Shown here in pieces: positions 15,957 to 24,838 of a DNA stretch of 32,613 nucleotides (its first letter is position 1; the number at the start of each line of letters is the position of its first letter). A program made the translations under genes and the position numbers. The stretch is from Ideonella azotifigens (GTDB lineage Bacteria > Pseudomonadota > Gammaproteobacteria > Burkholderiales > Burkholderiaceae_C). The DNA lies in contig NZ_VIDT01000009.1 of NCBI RefSeq assembly GCF_006519715.1, positions 1-32,613 on the forward strand, read 5' to 3'. The notes under the pieces are model-generated. The model was not told where the DNA came from, searched no databases, and worked only from the letters and a program-made list of their open reading frames with translations.

Positions 15957-16260
15957 AGCCGGGCCGGGCCATACAGAACGGCTACATCGAGAGCTTCAAC
16001 GGCAAGTTCCGAGACGAGTGTCTCAACGAGCACTGGTTCGAGAACCTGCGGCAAGCACGCTCAGAGATCGCGGCCTGGCGCCGGGACTACAACGAGGTGC
16101 GGCCTCACAGCAGCATTGGCCGCGTGCCGCCAGCCCGGTATGCCGAGCAACTGCGCCAAGAAGTCGGCGACGCTGCTCGCCACGCGCCCCCCCCAGATCC
16201 ATTGACCTTCAACCCCAGGACCCCTGACGAATCACTGGTACGGCTGAAGGGGGCAGGTCA
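15957..16260 (+). pseudogene. IS3-family transposase orfB, 3' part after the IS66 insertion
   Basis: This continues the split transposase: EPGRAIQNGYIESFNGKFRD holds the third catalytic residue (Glu of YIESFN), followed by AWRRDYNEVRPHSSIGRVPP and ARYAEQL, the usual C-terminal block of this IS group. The frame runs past the right inverted repeat without a stop near the end, so the natural terminus may be lost. It cannot be expressed with its N-terminal part while IS66 is present. Confidence 0.85.
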
Positions 16261-16346
16261 CACGCGGCGGTCATGTCGCCGCAGTTGCGCATCAGCTCGT
16301 CAGGCTGGACGCGAAGCGAAAGCCTCTCAAAGTCCTGCAAGATCGC

Positions 16347-16372
16347 TGGGCCCGGGTCGCCAGCCGGGCCCA
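16347..16372 (-). terminator. GC-rich hairpin downstream of dehydrogenase 2, possible terminator
   Basis: TGGGCCCGG (16347-16355) and CCGGGCCCA (16364-16372) are perfect inverted complements around an 8-base loop, 32 bp beyond the dehydrogenase stop. No run of U follows in the leftward transcript, so intrinsic termination is uncertain. It could also be an IS-insulating or chance hairpin. Confidence 0.38.
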
Positions 16373-16403
16373 AGGGAGCCTTCTCACTCCCCGCCACACC
16401 GCG

Positions 16404-17519
16404 TCACGGACGGACGACGAAGTTCGTGAACCCCCCGTCGCGCCCATCGACTTCGACCAGGGCAGTGTTCACCTCTTCCAAGGAATAGACCTTGTGTTCG
16501 AAGACGCTGAGATCCAGCGTGCCGGCTTCAACCATCTGCGCCATGTCCTGGCCTTCGCTCGTGGTGAACCACAGCGAACCGACCAGCGATCGCTGCGTGA
16601 TCATCAAGTAGCCGGCATCCACCGCGAGCGCTTCGGACACGCCACCGACGTTCACCGCGACGCCGCCATGACGAAGCGAGTGGAAGGCATCCATCACGCT
16701 GGAGGCTGGAGCCCCCGGGGCCAGAGCCTCCAGCATCGCATCGACACCGTTCCCGCCAGTGGCCTCCATTGCCTGTGCGGCAACGGTGCCGTCCCTGCTC
16801 GACACTGGGACGATCCGGTGAGGGTCCAGCTGGCGCAGCTTTTCAAGCCGATGCGGATCCCGGCCCGTGGCAAAGACCTTCGATGCGCCCATGGCGAGCC
16901 CAAGCAGCACCGCACCGACACCGAGCGTCCCTGTCCCGCCGTTAACAAGGAGGCGCTGGCCAGGCTTGAAGTTTGCCTTGCGAAGGCCAGCGTAGGCTGT
17001 GCCGAGATAGCCAAAACGAGACGCCTGCTCGAAGGACAGGTTGTCGGGAAGCTTGACGACGTTGCCGACCGGACAGGTAGCGTATTCAGAGAAACCGCCG
17101 TACGGATAAGCGTCGTACTGGTTCTGCGATTCGGGGCCGAAGCCGAAATACCCCATGAAGGTGAAATTCCGACAGTTGGTCGGGTCGGCCCTGCGACATG
17201 CTTCGCACGAACCGCATGAAAGGCCTGGATTGACGTAGACGCGGTCGCCCACCTTAACGTCGGTCTTCACCAACGAGCCGACGCTTGCAACCACCCCGGT
17301 GGTGTCCAACCCGAAGATCGCCGGGAGCTTGGGCAGCGGCAGAAACGGCGCCACCTTAGGGTATATCGTCAGCACATTGCGCAAGTTGTGCACCAAGCCC
17401 GCCGCCGCCACCTTGACCAGCACGTCGGTGGGACGCGGTTCGGGCACTGGAATGCGATCAATTTGAAAACGGCCGTCCAGCTCGTGCAGCCGCGCTGCTC
17501 TCATCAGCTTTTCATTCAT
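16404..17519 (-). CDS. Zinc-type medium-chain dehydrogenase 2 lacking catalytic-zinc ligands
   Basis: A 371-residue medium-chain dehydrogenase related to dehydrogenases 1 and 3 but more divergent. The structural-zinc lobe is present (CGSCEACRRADPTNC) and the Rossmann motif reads NGGTGTLGVGAVLLG. As in the other two copies, catalytic-zinc ligands are missing: GLVHNL replaces GxCGTD and FGLDTTG replaces the GHE segment. It is the last gene of the DUF1302-DUF1329-YCF48 operon, 45 bp after the YCF48-like gene. The ATG at 17519 has GAGAG upstream. The substrate is unknown; presence in both enzyme operons suggests two related oxidation or reduction steps. Confidence 0.87.
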   Translation of the reverse strand: MNEKLMRAARLHELDGRFQIDRIPVPEPRPTDVLVKVAAAGLVHNLRNVLTIYPKVAPFLPLPKLPAIFGLDTTGVVASVGSLVKTDVKVGDRVYVNPGLSCGSCEACRRADPTNCRNFTFMGYFGFGPESQNQYDAYPYGGFSEYATCPVGNVVKLPDNLSFEQASRFGYLGTAYAGLRKANFKPGQRLLVNGGTGTLGVGAVLLGLAMGASKVFATGRDPHRLEKLRQLDPHRIVPVSSRDGTVAAQAMEATGGNGVDAMLEALAPGAPASSVMDAFHSLRHGGVAVNVGGVSEALAVDAGYLMITQRSLVGSLWFTTSEGQDMAQMVEAGTLDLSVFEHKVYSLEEVNTALVEVDGRDGGFTNFVVRP

Positions 17520-17564
17520 CTATGTCTCTCAATTGGTTCAAAGTCAGTGAAGGTGGCACTTGGA

Positions 17565-18617
17565 TCAAGTCAAGGCCGAACGAAGGCTGAGGCGCTGCAC
17601 GCCGCGCAAGCTGGTCGCCACCAATGCACCATTACGCCCTAGCGCCATCGCGGTAATGGGCAATCCCGTCGGATTTGAAACCGCACGGAAGCTCTTGCCA
17701 TCATCCTGGCTCATCAACAGCTCGCCCGCCTGAGAAGCGAGGAGCAGCGACCCGTTGTCAAGCGCGAGGCCTGCGCTGATCGATGCAGCGCTTCCTGTGG
17801 GCACTTCGCTCCAGGTACCGGCCGCATCCCGGGATACGAAGACACGACCCCTCAGGCCATACAGCACCAGTTCGCCTTTCTGGCCGGAGACTAGACCGAA
17901 GTACGAGCCTTTGGAGGGCGCCTGCAGCGCTTCAAAGTGCTGCCCATGGTCATCCGATCGAAGCAGCAGACCTTGCTCGCCCGTGATGTAGATCGAACGA
18001 CCGACCTCACGCACCGCGTAGAGATGCAGTCCTTTCGGGTTGGGCAAGCGCGGCATCACGCACTCCCAGGAACTCCCACCATCGTTGGTGAGGAATGCGA
18101 GGTTGTAGGCGCCGATCACCCACCCCACGTTCTTGTCCTGGAAATACAGGTCCAAGAACGGCTTGTCCGGGCCGTCCTCCAGCAACCGGCTTGCGACAGC
18201 GGCCTGGCCTGCGTCGGTTGCGGCTTTGGCCGCAAGTGCTGCGGCCCGGATTCCGTCGAACTGAACAGTCCAGGTTTCTCCGTTGTCACCGGTCCGCAGG
18301 ACCACCCCGAGATGCCCGACGGCCCAGCCCGTGTGGTTGTCCACGAACTGGACGGCCGTCAGCGAGACACTAACCGGAACACGGGCTTGGCGCCAACTCA
18401 CGCCCTCGTCGTCCGACAGCAGCACGATGCCCCGTTCGCCTACGGCCACTAGGCGGTTTCCGGACCGTGTCACTGCGAGAAGGGCCGCACTCGCCGCCTT
18501 GCGGGTTGCGAGTGCCGGTTGTTGCAGGACATCGAAGCGGGGCAAGGACGCGGCCCGCGCCAGCGACATCCCCGCCCACGCACCAGCCGTGAGCAACTTC
18601 AGAAACCGACGACGCAT
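17565..18617 (-). CDS. YCF48/BNR-repeat beta-propeller protein with Tat-like signal
   Basis: A 350-residue exported protein. The N-terminus MRRRFLKLLTAG with a following hydrophobic stretch and ARA looks like a twin-arginine signal. The rest consists of repeated blade motifs of the YCF48/BNR kind: LLSDDEGVSW, RTGDNGETW, TNDGGSSWE, RSDDHGQHF, SRDAAGTW, SQDDGKSF. Related proteins (photosystem II assembly factor HCF136/YCF48 type) often accompany DUF1302, DUF1329 and RND genes in degraders of hydrophobic compounds; their role there is unproven. The start at 18617 is chosen for the signal; a longer in-frame start near 18662 is possible. It lies 97 bp after DUF1329. Confidence 0.85.
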   Translation of the reverse strand: MRRRFLKLLTAGAWAGMSLARAASLPRFDVLQQPALATRKAASAALLAVTRSGNRLVAVGERGIVLLSDDEGVSWRQARVPVSVSLTAVQFVDNHTGWAVGHLGVVLRTGDNGETWTVQFDGIRAAALAAKAATDAGQAAVASRLLEDGPDKPFLDLYFQDKNVGWVIGAYNLAFLTNDGGSSWECVMPRLPNPKGLHLYAVREVGRSIYITGEQGLLLRSDDHGQHFEALQAPSKGSYFGLVSGQKGELVLYGLRGRVFVSRDAAGTWSEVPTGSAASISAGLALDNGSLLLASQAGELLMSQDDGKSFRAVSNPTGLPITAMALGRNGALVATSLRGVQRLSLRSALT

Positions 18618-18714
18618 GACAACACCAGAAACACCGAAAAAAACAATCCAGCCACCGGGCATCGCACAAGGGTCGCAATAACGCCCGCCCCCCAGAGGGG
18701 CTGATGCAAATCGG

Positions 18715-20079
18715 TCATCGCGCACCTTCTGTGAGGGAATCCGGGGAGAAAAATTCAGGCGGACGACGGCTGGTGACCTCGTACTGCCGAGGCGACCCGA
18801 GCGTGGAAACGCTGAGGTAATACTCGCCCGTCTGGACGTTGTAGCCGCCCCAATTGACCAGATTGCCAAGCAGCGCGGGGATGTCGGGCGCTAGCAGGGT
18901 CAGCGAAAAGTACCCGCGCCACAGCGAGCCCTTGGCATCCCAACCATCCGTCAGCAGAACGCACCAGGTGTCCTCGTCGAGATAGTATGTTCGCTTGGGC
19001 ACGACGTGCCGTTTGCCCTCGCGCAGAGTCGCTTCCACCACCCACACGCGGTGCAGTTCCCACCGCACGAGGCTGGGGTTCAGAAAGTTTGGCTGAACGA
19101 GTTCTTCAGGCGACGCAGCCGCTGCCTTATTGTTGTTGTAGGGAACCAGCATCTCCTGTTTACCGACCAACTTTAAGTTGTGTCGACTCAGCGCTCCCGC
19201 AGCACCGAATGCCTCGTCGAACAGGCCGATGCCAGAGGTGATGAAGTTCGGCGTGTCATAACCGACCGACGGAGACCGCCGCACGCGCCGCTGGCCCACC
19301 AGGTACTGCCACGCAGAGCCCTTTTCGCTTTCGAAAGCCTGCCAGGCGAGCAATGCCTCGCCTGCCTTCGAAGCCGGCTCCAGGGTCAGCACCTTCGTTT
19401 TGTAGTACTGTCCGTCGAAGTTACTCGCTGCGCCATCCTTGTAGTAATACGGATTGGCAAACCATTCATCGTACTTCGTCGCCATGATGCGCTTGCCTTG
19501 GCCGGTAACAACCCAGGTCGTGTACTGTCCCTGCGCATCTTCACCGGCCCATGCCATTCGGCTATTCCACATGGCCTCGGAGCCATCTTTAGGAATGGGA
19601 AACGGAATACCGCCAAAAGCGCCTTCAATGCTGTCGCCCTCCTGAAACGTCTTCGCGCGCGTGGCATTCTTGAAAATATTGTCGTAGACCAACTGCGGCG
19701 CAGAGGCGGTGCGGTGCGTCGGATAGACATCCAGGCGATAGTCCGGATGCTTCTTCAGCATCGCCTTCGTGACCTCGCTAAGCTTATCCGCGTACTGATC
19801 AATGTTCTTGGAAGTCACCGAGTACAACGGCTTTTCCGACGCAAAAAAATCCGGACGCGGCTGCCCCTGCTTGTAGCCGGCAGGTACCTTGCTGAAGCCG
19901 CCGTCCCAGGCAGGGATGGAGCCATCTTTGTTGCCCGACTTTTCCGCGCCCATTGGCGTTAGCGTTGACTTCAACTTGGCAGCCTCGTCGGCTGAGACCG
20001 CAGCCCAGACAGACCCAGAGCCAACCACAACCGCAGTTGCCAGCGCCGTTCGCGCAATCAATGAAAGGGAATTCTTCAT
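18715..20079 (-). CDS. DUF1329 family exported protein
   Basis: A 454-residue protein with a clear signal peptide (ALATAVVVGSGSVWA, cleavage near residue 27). The mature part begins AVSADEAAKLKSTLTPMGAE and carries the family-typical NKDGSIPAWDGGF, QPNFLNPSLVRWELHRVWVV and KRTYYLDEDTWCVLLTDGWD segments. DUF1329 proteins have been compared with LolA/LolB-like lipid or lipoprotein carriers, and they usually accompany DUF1302. A periplasmic or outer-membrane carrier role for a hydrophobic substrate is inference. The ATG at 20079 has GAGG upstream. The DUF1302 gene ends 17 bp earlier, so the two are cotranscribed. Confidence 0.92.
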   Translation of the reverse strand: MKNSLSLIARTALATAVVVGSGSVWAAVSADEAAKLKSTLTPMGAEKSGNKDGSIPAWDGGFSKVPAGYKQGQPRPDFFASEKPLYSVTSKNIDQYADKLSEVTKAMLKKHPDYRLDVYPTHRTASAPQLVYDNIFKNATRAKTFQEGDSIEGAFGGIPFPIPKDGSEAMWNSRMAWAGEDAQGQYTTWVVTGQGKRIMATKYDEWFANPYYYKDGAASNFDGQYYKTKVLTLEPASKAGEALLAWQAFESEKGSAWQYLVGQRRVRRSPSVGYDTPNFITSGIGLFDEAFGAAGALSRHNLKLVGKQEMLVPYNNNKAAAASPEELVQPNFLNPSLVRWELHRVWVVEATLREGKRHVVPKRTYYLDEDTWCVLLTDGWDAKGSLWRGYFSLTLLAPDIPALLGNLVNWGGYNVQTGEYYLSVSTLGSPRQYEVTSRRPPEFFSPDSLTEGAR

Positions 20080-20096
20080 ACAAACCTCGTTGTCAA

Positions 20097-21755
20097 TCAG
20101 AAGGTGCGCTTGATGTTCAGCGACAGAAAGTCGCGATCCTTCAGGCTCTGTCCGTAAGACAGCACTGCGGAGTTCGAATTGGGAGGAGAGAGATAGGTAG
20201 ACTCTTTGCCCAAGTACTTCACGTAGTTGATCCCGAACGTCCAGACGCTTTCATACTCGCCCGTCAGGCCGATGGAGATATCGCCGCCGTGCTCGACGCC
20301 GCCATTGAAACCGAAGACCGCAGAAGATCGGCCCTTGGGGTTGTAGCCTAGGCCGATCGGCAGACTCAAATCGAGCCCTGGCAGGACTTGGTAATAGGAC
20401 GGCGTGAACAATATTCGCAACGCCAAGGCGTCCCGCGTCGTGTTCGGGTCCAGCGCACCGGAATTGCGCGTGATGCTGAGTGTGCGGTTCCACGCCACCT
20501 CGGCCAGGAGGAAGGCCCCTTGCCACAGGGTCCCGGGGCCCATGGAATAAATGCCAGACACCTGGGCATGCGCCGTCTTGCCGACGGGGTAAGCTGGGTT
20601 ATGGACGTTGTCGGCCCCTGCGTTGTACTGAACTAGCGCCGCGTCGCCGACGAGCGGCGCGTTGTTCCGCACCGAGACCTCGCCCGCGAGGTTCAGTTCA
20701 CCGAGCACCGTGCTTGCGCTCGCGCCGTAGGTCTGGATCCCTTCCGGATAGACGTTCACGAAGTTGTGGGGCGTGCCCAACCCCGGGATTTGCGGCGTCG
20801 TGAAGTCAGTGGTGAGGTAGATCTGCGGCGTCTTATCGTGATAGCGCACAGCGTAAAGACCGAATTCGGTGTCGATGGAGCTGGCGCGGTAGCGCAGTTG
20901 AATACCGCCCTGACCACTGTTGCGCGGCTTGATATCCGCGCCGCGCGGCCACGGCCCCAACCGCTCCCCCCCTTCGCCGACGAAATCGAGCGTGCTGAGG
21001 TAACTGCCGGCTGGCGGCAGAATGGATTCCTTCCACTCAAACTGGTAATAGGCGCCGATCGACAGGACGGGGGAAATCTGCAGTTGTCCCGACACCTGAT
21101 TGACCGGCCTCAACACCTCCTTGAACTGACTGCTCGGTACACTCACAAGCTTGACAAGATCAAGCGGGCCCTGTGCATTGGCGATTCCGTTCTGACCGAA
21201 GAACAGGCTTTCTCCGAAAACGAGGGAGTGTCGTCCCAGTCGCAAGGTCCCTTTCATGTCAGCGACAGATCCGTTGACGAAACCGAACGCATCGAGTAGC
21301 TCCCCTTTGCGGCCCATGCGGTTACGAGTCTCCCGCGTGAATTCGTTATATGGAACGCTGACGTTGTTGCTCGTAGCAGGACTGTTGTTGTCGTTCTTGC
21401 TGTTGTAGACGGTGTCGTACCACGCTGCGCCGCTCAGCCGAACGCCAACGTTCTTGTACGAAGCATCCAGCTCGGAAAAGATGTCGAGCCGATTGGAAAT
21501 CAGTCCCCTTGCGAAGTTGCGGTCGCCGTCGTCGCCGCCCGCGTCTTCCATGATGACGTTGGAGCGCTCCTTCAGACGGGTCGCAGCGCTGTACTTGAAG
21601 GTGTTATCCCACCGCAGCTTGACATCCGGACTACCGGTATCAAACGAGAAAGCGTGAACGCCAGAGGCCGCCGCCGCGCATGCGATCACGATTGCCTTCG
21701 GAAAGACCGCCACCCGCGCGTCTTCGACTCTGCGGATGTACTCGCCATTCTTCAT
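20097..21755 (-). CDS. DUF1302 family outer-membrane protein
   Basis: A 552-residue predicted outer-membrane beta barrel. The signal sequence ends near SGVHA (VFPKAIVIACAAAASGVHA), after which the mature start FSFDTGSPDVKLRWDNTFKY is typical of DUF1302. Alternating strands with aromatic girdles run throughout, and the last residues SLNIKRTF end in Phe, as expected for outer-membrane insertion. It may let a hydrophobic substrate in or out. The start at 21755 has GGAG five bases upstream and is preferred to the longer frame that runs into the operator. It is first in the operon with DUF1329, YCF48 and dehydrogenase 2; a paired operator lies about 107 bp upstream. Confidence 0.92.
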   Translation of the reverse strand: MKNGEYIRRVEDARVAVFPKAIVIACAAAASGVHAFSFDTGSPDVKLRWDNTFKYSAATRLKERSNVIMEDAGGDDGDRNFARGLISNRLDIFSELDASYKNVGVRLSGAAWYDTVYNSKNDNNSPATSNNVSVPYNEFTRETRNRMGRKGELLDAFGFVNGSVADMKGTLRLGRHSLVFGESLFFGQNGIANAQGPLDLVKLVSVPSSQFKEVLRPVNQVSGQLQISPVLSIGAYYQFEWKESILPPAGSYLSTLDFVGEGGERLGPWPRGADIKPRNSGQGGIQLRYRASSIDTEFGLYAVRYHDKTPQIYLTTDFTTPQIPGLGTPHNFVNVYPEGIQTYGASASTVLGELNLAGEVSVRNNAPLVGDAALVQYNAGADNVHNPAYPVGKTAHAQVSGIYSMGPGTLWQGAFLLAEVAWNRTLSITRNSGALDPNTTRDALALRILFTPSYYQVLPGLDLSLPIGLGYNPKGRSSAVFGFNGGVEHGGDISIGLTGEYESVWTFGINYVKYLGKESTYLSPPNSNSAVLSYGQSLKDRDFLSLNIKRTF

Positions 21756-21861
21756 CTTGTCTCCATTTGCTTGGTACTGAGGGAGTCCTGGATCAGCGGC
21801 GTTCCCAAAACACTGCCTCACGGCAGTCACGTCACGCCGCCGATCTCCAGCGACCACCTGT

Positions 21862-21892
21862 CTCATGCATATTATCTATCTTTATGCATAAA
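21862..21892. promoter_or_regulatory. Paired GntR-type operator upstream of the DUF1302 operon
   Basis: TTTATGCATAAA at 21881-21892 is a perfect palindrome, and CTCATGCATATT lies at 21862-21873, with centres 19 bp apart. It is in the gap between the NTF2-like gene and DUF1302, so DUF1302 likely has its own controlled promoter. Confidence 0.8.
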
Positions 21893-21946
21893 GAGCAGTC
21901 GGTAGGAACCCGATACGCCACGGAGGGCCGCTGTCACCCAGTGGTA

Positions 21947-22324
21947 TCAAGCCTTGGGCAAGCTCGTTGACTGCCAGTTGACCACCTGCCACAGCCCGTC
22001 TGATTGTTGGGCCCACAGGATGGTGAACCGGTTGTTGAGGGTCCGTTTCTCGCCTGCGATCTCTACCTGCATATCGGCGACACCGCTCACCGCTGCGACG
22101 CTTCCAAACAAGCGGACGGACTCATCGCTGCATTCGATGGATCGGTACTTGGTCTTGCCAGAACCGATGGTGTTCAGAATGCCAAGCTTGGAGTCGATGC
22201 GCCCATTGCCGTGAATCCATAACAGCTCGTCATTGAAGAGCCCCTCAAGGGAGGACAGGTCGGCCTCGATCATTGCGCGTCGACGGCGTTGATCGAGCGC
22301 CAGAATCTCTTGTTTCCCAGTCAT
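21947..22324 (-). CDS. NTF2-like (SnoaL/DUF4440-type) small protein 2
   Basis: A 125-residue protein with the NTF2-like pattern: EILALDQRRRRAMIEADLSS, LEGLFNDELLWIHGNGRID, and the C-terminal pair NNRFTILWAQQSDGLWQVVN ending STSLPKA. The layout and end match the protein at 9354 (FQSTRLPG versus WQSTSLPKA), so the two are probable paralogues. The ATG at 22324 has GGAG upstream. It is the last gene of the operon with FAD hydroxylase 2 and the RND transporter, 78 bp after the latter. The function is not known. Confidence 0.78.
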   Translation of the reverse strand: MTGKQEILALDQRRRRAMIEADLSSLEGLFNDELLWIHGNGRIDSKLGILNTIGSGKTKYRSIECSDESVRLFGSVAAVSGVADMQVEIAGEKRTLNNRFTILWAQQSDGLWQVVNWQSTSLPKA

Positions 22325-22402
22325 ATCGTTTTCTCCAGAAAGTTGGGTTGGCGACCGTTCTCGCCGCACGCTAGCGGTGTCAATAGATCGACGCAGGGCC
22401 GC

Positions 22403-24838
22403 TCAACCAACCGCCTTCATGAGGGACGCCTGCGGCTCCCGGTTGGCAGCAGTCGTCGACTTTCGAAGCAAGAAATGCGAAAGCGCAGGAATGAGAATGA
22501 GCGCTCCGAGCATGTTCCAGAGGAACATGAAGGCCAGGAGGATGCCCATATCGGCCTGGAACTTGATGTCCGAGAAGGACCACGTCAGGACGCCGACCGC
22601 CAGCGTGAAACCCGTCAGCAGAACGACCTTGCCGGTAAACAGCAATGCCTTGTAGTAGGCCGTCGACAGGCTGCTGCCCTGGCGCAACTGCTGCAGCGTC
22701 ACACTGAGGATGTAGAGCGCGTAGTCGACACCGATACCCACGCCCAGGGCGATGACCGGGAGCGTCGCGACCTTGACGCCCATGTTCAACTTCACCATCA
22801 ATGCCTCTGCCAAGACCGAGGTCAGCATCAACGGTAGGACGGCCACCAAGACGGCGCGCCAGGACCGGAACGTCAGAAAGCAGAGGATCGTGACGGCCGC
22901 ATAGACCAACAGCAGCATTTGCGTCCACGCTTGCTTCACAACGATGTTCGTAGCGGCCTCGATCCCTGCGCCGCCAGCAGCGAGCACGAACTTGGCCTCC
23001 GGTGTGTCGTTCGCTTTGGCATACGCCTCCACCTCGGCGACGACACGGCTGAGCGTCTCCGCCTTGTGGTCCTTGAGGTAAACGTAGAGCGACAGCAGCG
23101 AGCACCCCTGGTTCAGCAACTCGCGAGGTGCACGCGTCTGCACGGCCCCGATTGCTCCCTCATTGGGGATCAACTCATACCACTTGAACGCGCCTTCATT
23201 GAACCCGACCATGGAAAACTTCGACAGCATGGCCATGGAGTTGGTGGATTCGACGCCGGTCAGTTGCTCGATCTGCCACGCCAGGCGGTCGACCTTGGCC
23301 AAGGTGCCATATGCTCCGCATCGGTCCGGTTCAGTGGGAACCATCACGACCAGGATGTCGGAACTGGCGGCGTAGTTGGCCGAGATGTACGCGTTGTCCT
23401 TGTTGTAGCGGGAATCGGGACGCAGCTCGGGCGCCCCCGCGTCAAGATCACCGATCTTGAGCTGGGTAGAGACCGCGACCCCCCCCACCGCCAGGACGAC
23501 CGCTGCGACTATCGCCGCGGCTGCGGCGCGTCGCTGGGTGAACGCATCGAGCCAGCGCCACAGACGGTGCTTCGCTGCGCCGCCGCTGTCTCGATCCGCA
23601 TGTTCGGTGCGCAGGCTGCGGTGAGCAGCCGAGAGGCTGACCCCGGTGTAGCTCAGCAGAATGGGAAGGAGGATCAAGTTGGTGAAAATGAGCATCGCCA
23701 CGCCGATGCTCGCCGCCACCGCAAGCTCCTTGATCACCGGAATGTCGATGACCAGCAACACGGCGAATCCGACAGCGTCGGCGAGCAGCGCGGTCAGGCC
23801 CGCCATGAACAGACGTCGGAAGGTGAATCGTGCCGCAACAAGCTTGTGCACGCCTCTCCCGATGTCCTGCATGATCCCGTTCATCTTCTGTGCCCCATGG
23901 CTCATGCCTATGGCGAAAACGAGAAACGGCACCAGCACCGAGTAGGGGTTGAGCTCGTATCCCAACGTTGGCAACGCCCCCAACTGCCAAACAACCGCAA
24001 CCAGCGAGCTGGCCATTACCAGCAACGTGCTACGCACGTCGCGATTGAACCAATAGATCATTCCCGTCGCGATGCCGATGGCTACGGCGAAGTACCGAAG
24101 CACTTCGCGCAAACCCGCAATCAGGTCGCCCACGACCTTGGCGAATCCGGTGATGTGCAGGTCGGTCGCCTCGTCCTGGTACTTCGCCCGGATCTCTTCG
24201 AGACCCTCGGAGAACTTCCGGTAGTCGAGCTTTTTTGCGGTCTGCGGATCCTTGTCGAGCAGCGGCACGAAGATGATGGAGGAACGGAAGTCGGCCGCAA
24301 CCAGCTGGCCAATCTCGCCGGAGCGTTCCACGTTCAGCCGCACCTGCTGAAGTGTGCGCTCCGAGCCGTCATAGTCTTCCGGAATCACGGCGCCGCCGTC
24401 CACCCCGTCTTCTGTCACTGCCGACCATCGGACGTTCGAGGTAACCATCGACTTCATGAACGACCGGTCGACCCCCGGGAGCAGAAACACCTCGTCGTTG
24501 ATCTTTGCAAGCTTCGAGAGATAGTCCTTGTCAAAGACCGTTCCGCGCTTATTGACTACGGCGACCCGCACAACATTCTCAAGTCCCGTCAAGTCTTCTT
24601 TGTGCGACAGGAAGTTGACGATGTACGGATGCGAGGTCGGGATCGTCTTCTCGAAACTGGCGTTCAGTTGCAGCTTGGTGGCCTGGAACCCGAACACCAC
24701 GGTGAAGATGAGGCAAAGGATCAGCACGATCCGCCGGTGATTGAAGAGCGCACGCTCGATGAGCGAGCCGGACCGAGGATCGAAGTCTTCCAGCCGCTGA
24801 ATTTGGCCGGGCGTGTCGGAGAGGGAGGCAGGATTCAC
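22403..24838 (-). CDS. RND/MMPL-family membrane transporter
   Basis: About 811 residues, an RND-superfamily protein of the MMPL type (COG1033-like). Helix 1 is RIVLILCLIFTVVFGFQ near the N-terminus, then a large periplasmic loop, a helix bundle (VLVPFLVFAIGMSHGAQKMN, FMAGLTALLADAVGFAVLLV), a second loop, and a second bundle with VIALGVGIGVDYALYILSV and FMFLWNMLGALILIPALSHF. It would move a hydrophobic compound across the inner membrane, driven by protons. Unlike AcrB it lacks adaptor and outer-membrane genes beside it; the DUF1302/1329/YCF48 set may take that place. The GTG at 24838 overlaps the hydroxylase stop (GTGA); a further GTG at 24904 is possible. Confidence 0.9.
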   Translation of the reverse strand: MNPASLSDTPGQIQRLEDFDPRSGSLIERALFNHRRIVLILCLIFTVVFGFQATKLQLNASFEKTIPTSHPYIVNFLSHKEDLTGLENVVRVAVVNKRGTVFDKDYLSKLAKINDEVFLLPGVDRSFMKSMVTSNVRWSAVTEDGVDGGAVIPEDYDGSERTLQQVRLNVERSGEIGQLVAADFRSSIIFVPLLDKDPQTAKKLDYRKFSEGLEEIRAKYQDEATDLHITGFAKVVGDLIAGLREVLRYFAVAIGIATGMIYWFNRDVRSTLLVMASSLVAVVWQLGALPTLGYELNPYSVLVPFLVFAIGMSHGAQKMNGIMQDIGRGVHKLVAARFTFRRLFMAGLTALLADAVGFAVLLVIDIPVIKELAVAASIGVAMLIFTNLILLPILLSYTGVSLSAAHRSLRTEHADRDSGGAAKHRLWRWLDAFTQRRAAAAAIVAAVVLAVGGVAVSTQLKIGDLDAGAPELRPDSRYNKDNAYISANYAASSDILVVMVPTEPDRCGAYGTLAKVDRLAWQIEQLTGVESTNSMAMLSKFSMVGFNEGAFKWYELIPNEGAIGAVQTRAPRELLNQGCSLLSLYVYLKDHKAETLSRVVAEVEAYAKANDTPEAKFVLAAGGAGIEAATNIVVKQAWTQMLLLVYAAVTILCFLTFRSWRAVLVAVLPLMLTSVLAEALMVKLNMGVKVATLPVIALGVGIGVDYALYILSVTLQQLRQGSSLSTAYYKALLFTGKVVLLTGFTLAVGVLTWSFSDIKFQADMGILLAFMFLWNMLGALILIPALSHFLLRKSTTAANREPQASLMKAVG

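Larger units (their letters stand above)
12542..16260 (+). mobile_element. IS3-family (IS407-like) element interrupted by IS66
   Basis: The ends TGACCTGCTCCCC (from 12542) and the reverse complement of GGGGGCAGGTCA (to 16260) form imperfect inverted repeats, about 14 of 17 matching. Without the IS66 insertion and one copy of its 8-bp target duplication, the element is 1231 bp, a normal length for this IS group. The encoded protein resembles IS407-type transposases. No clear target duplication of the outer element was found. It separates the FAH operon from the DUF1302 operon. Confidence 0.8.
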
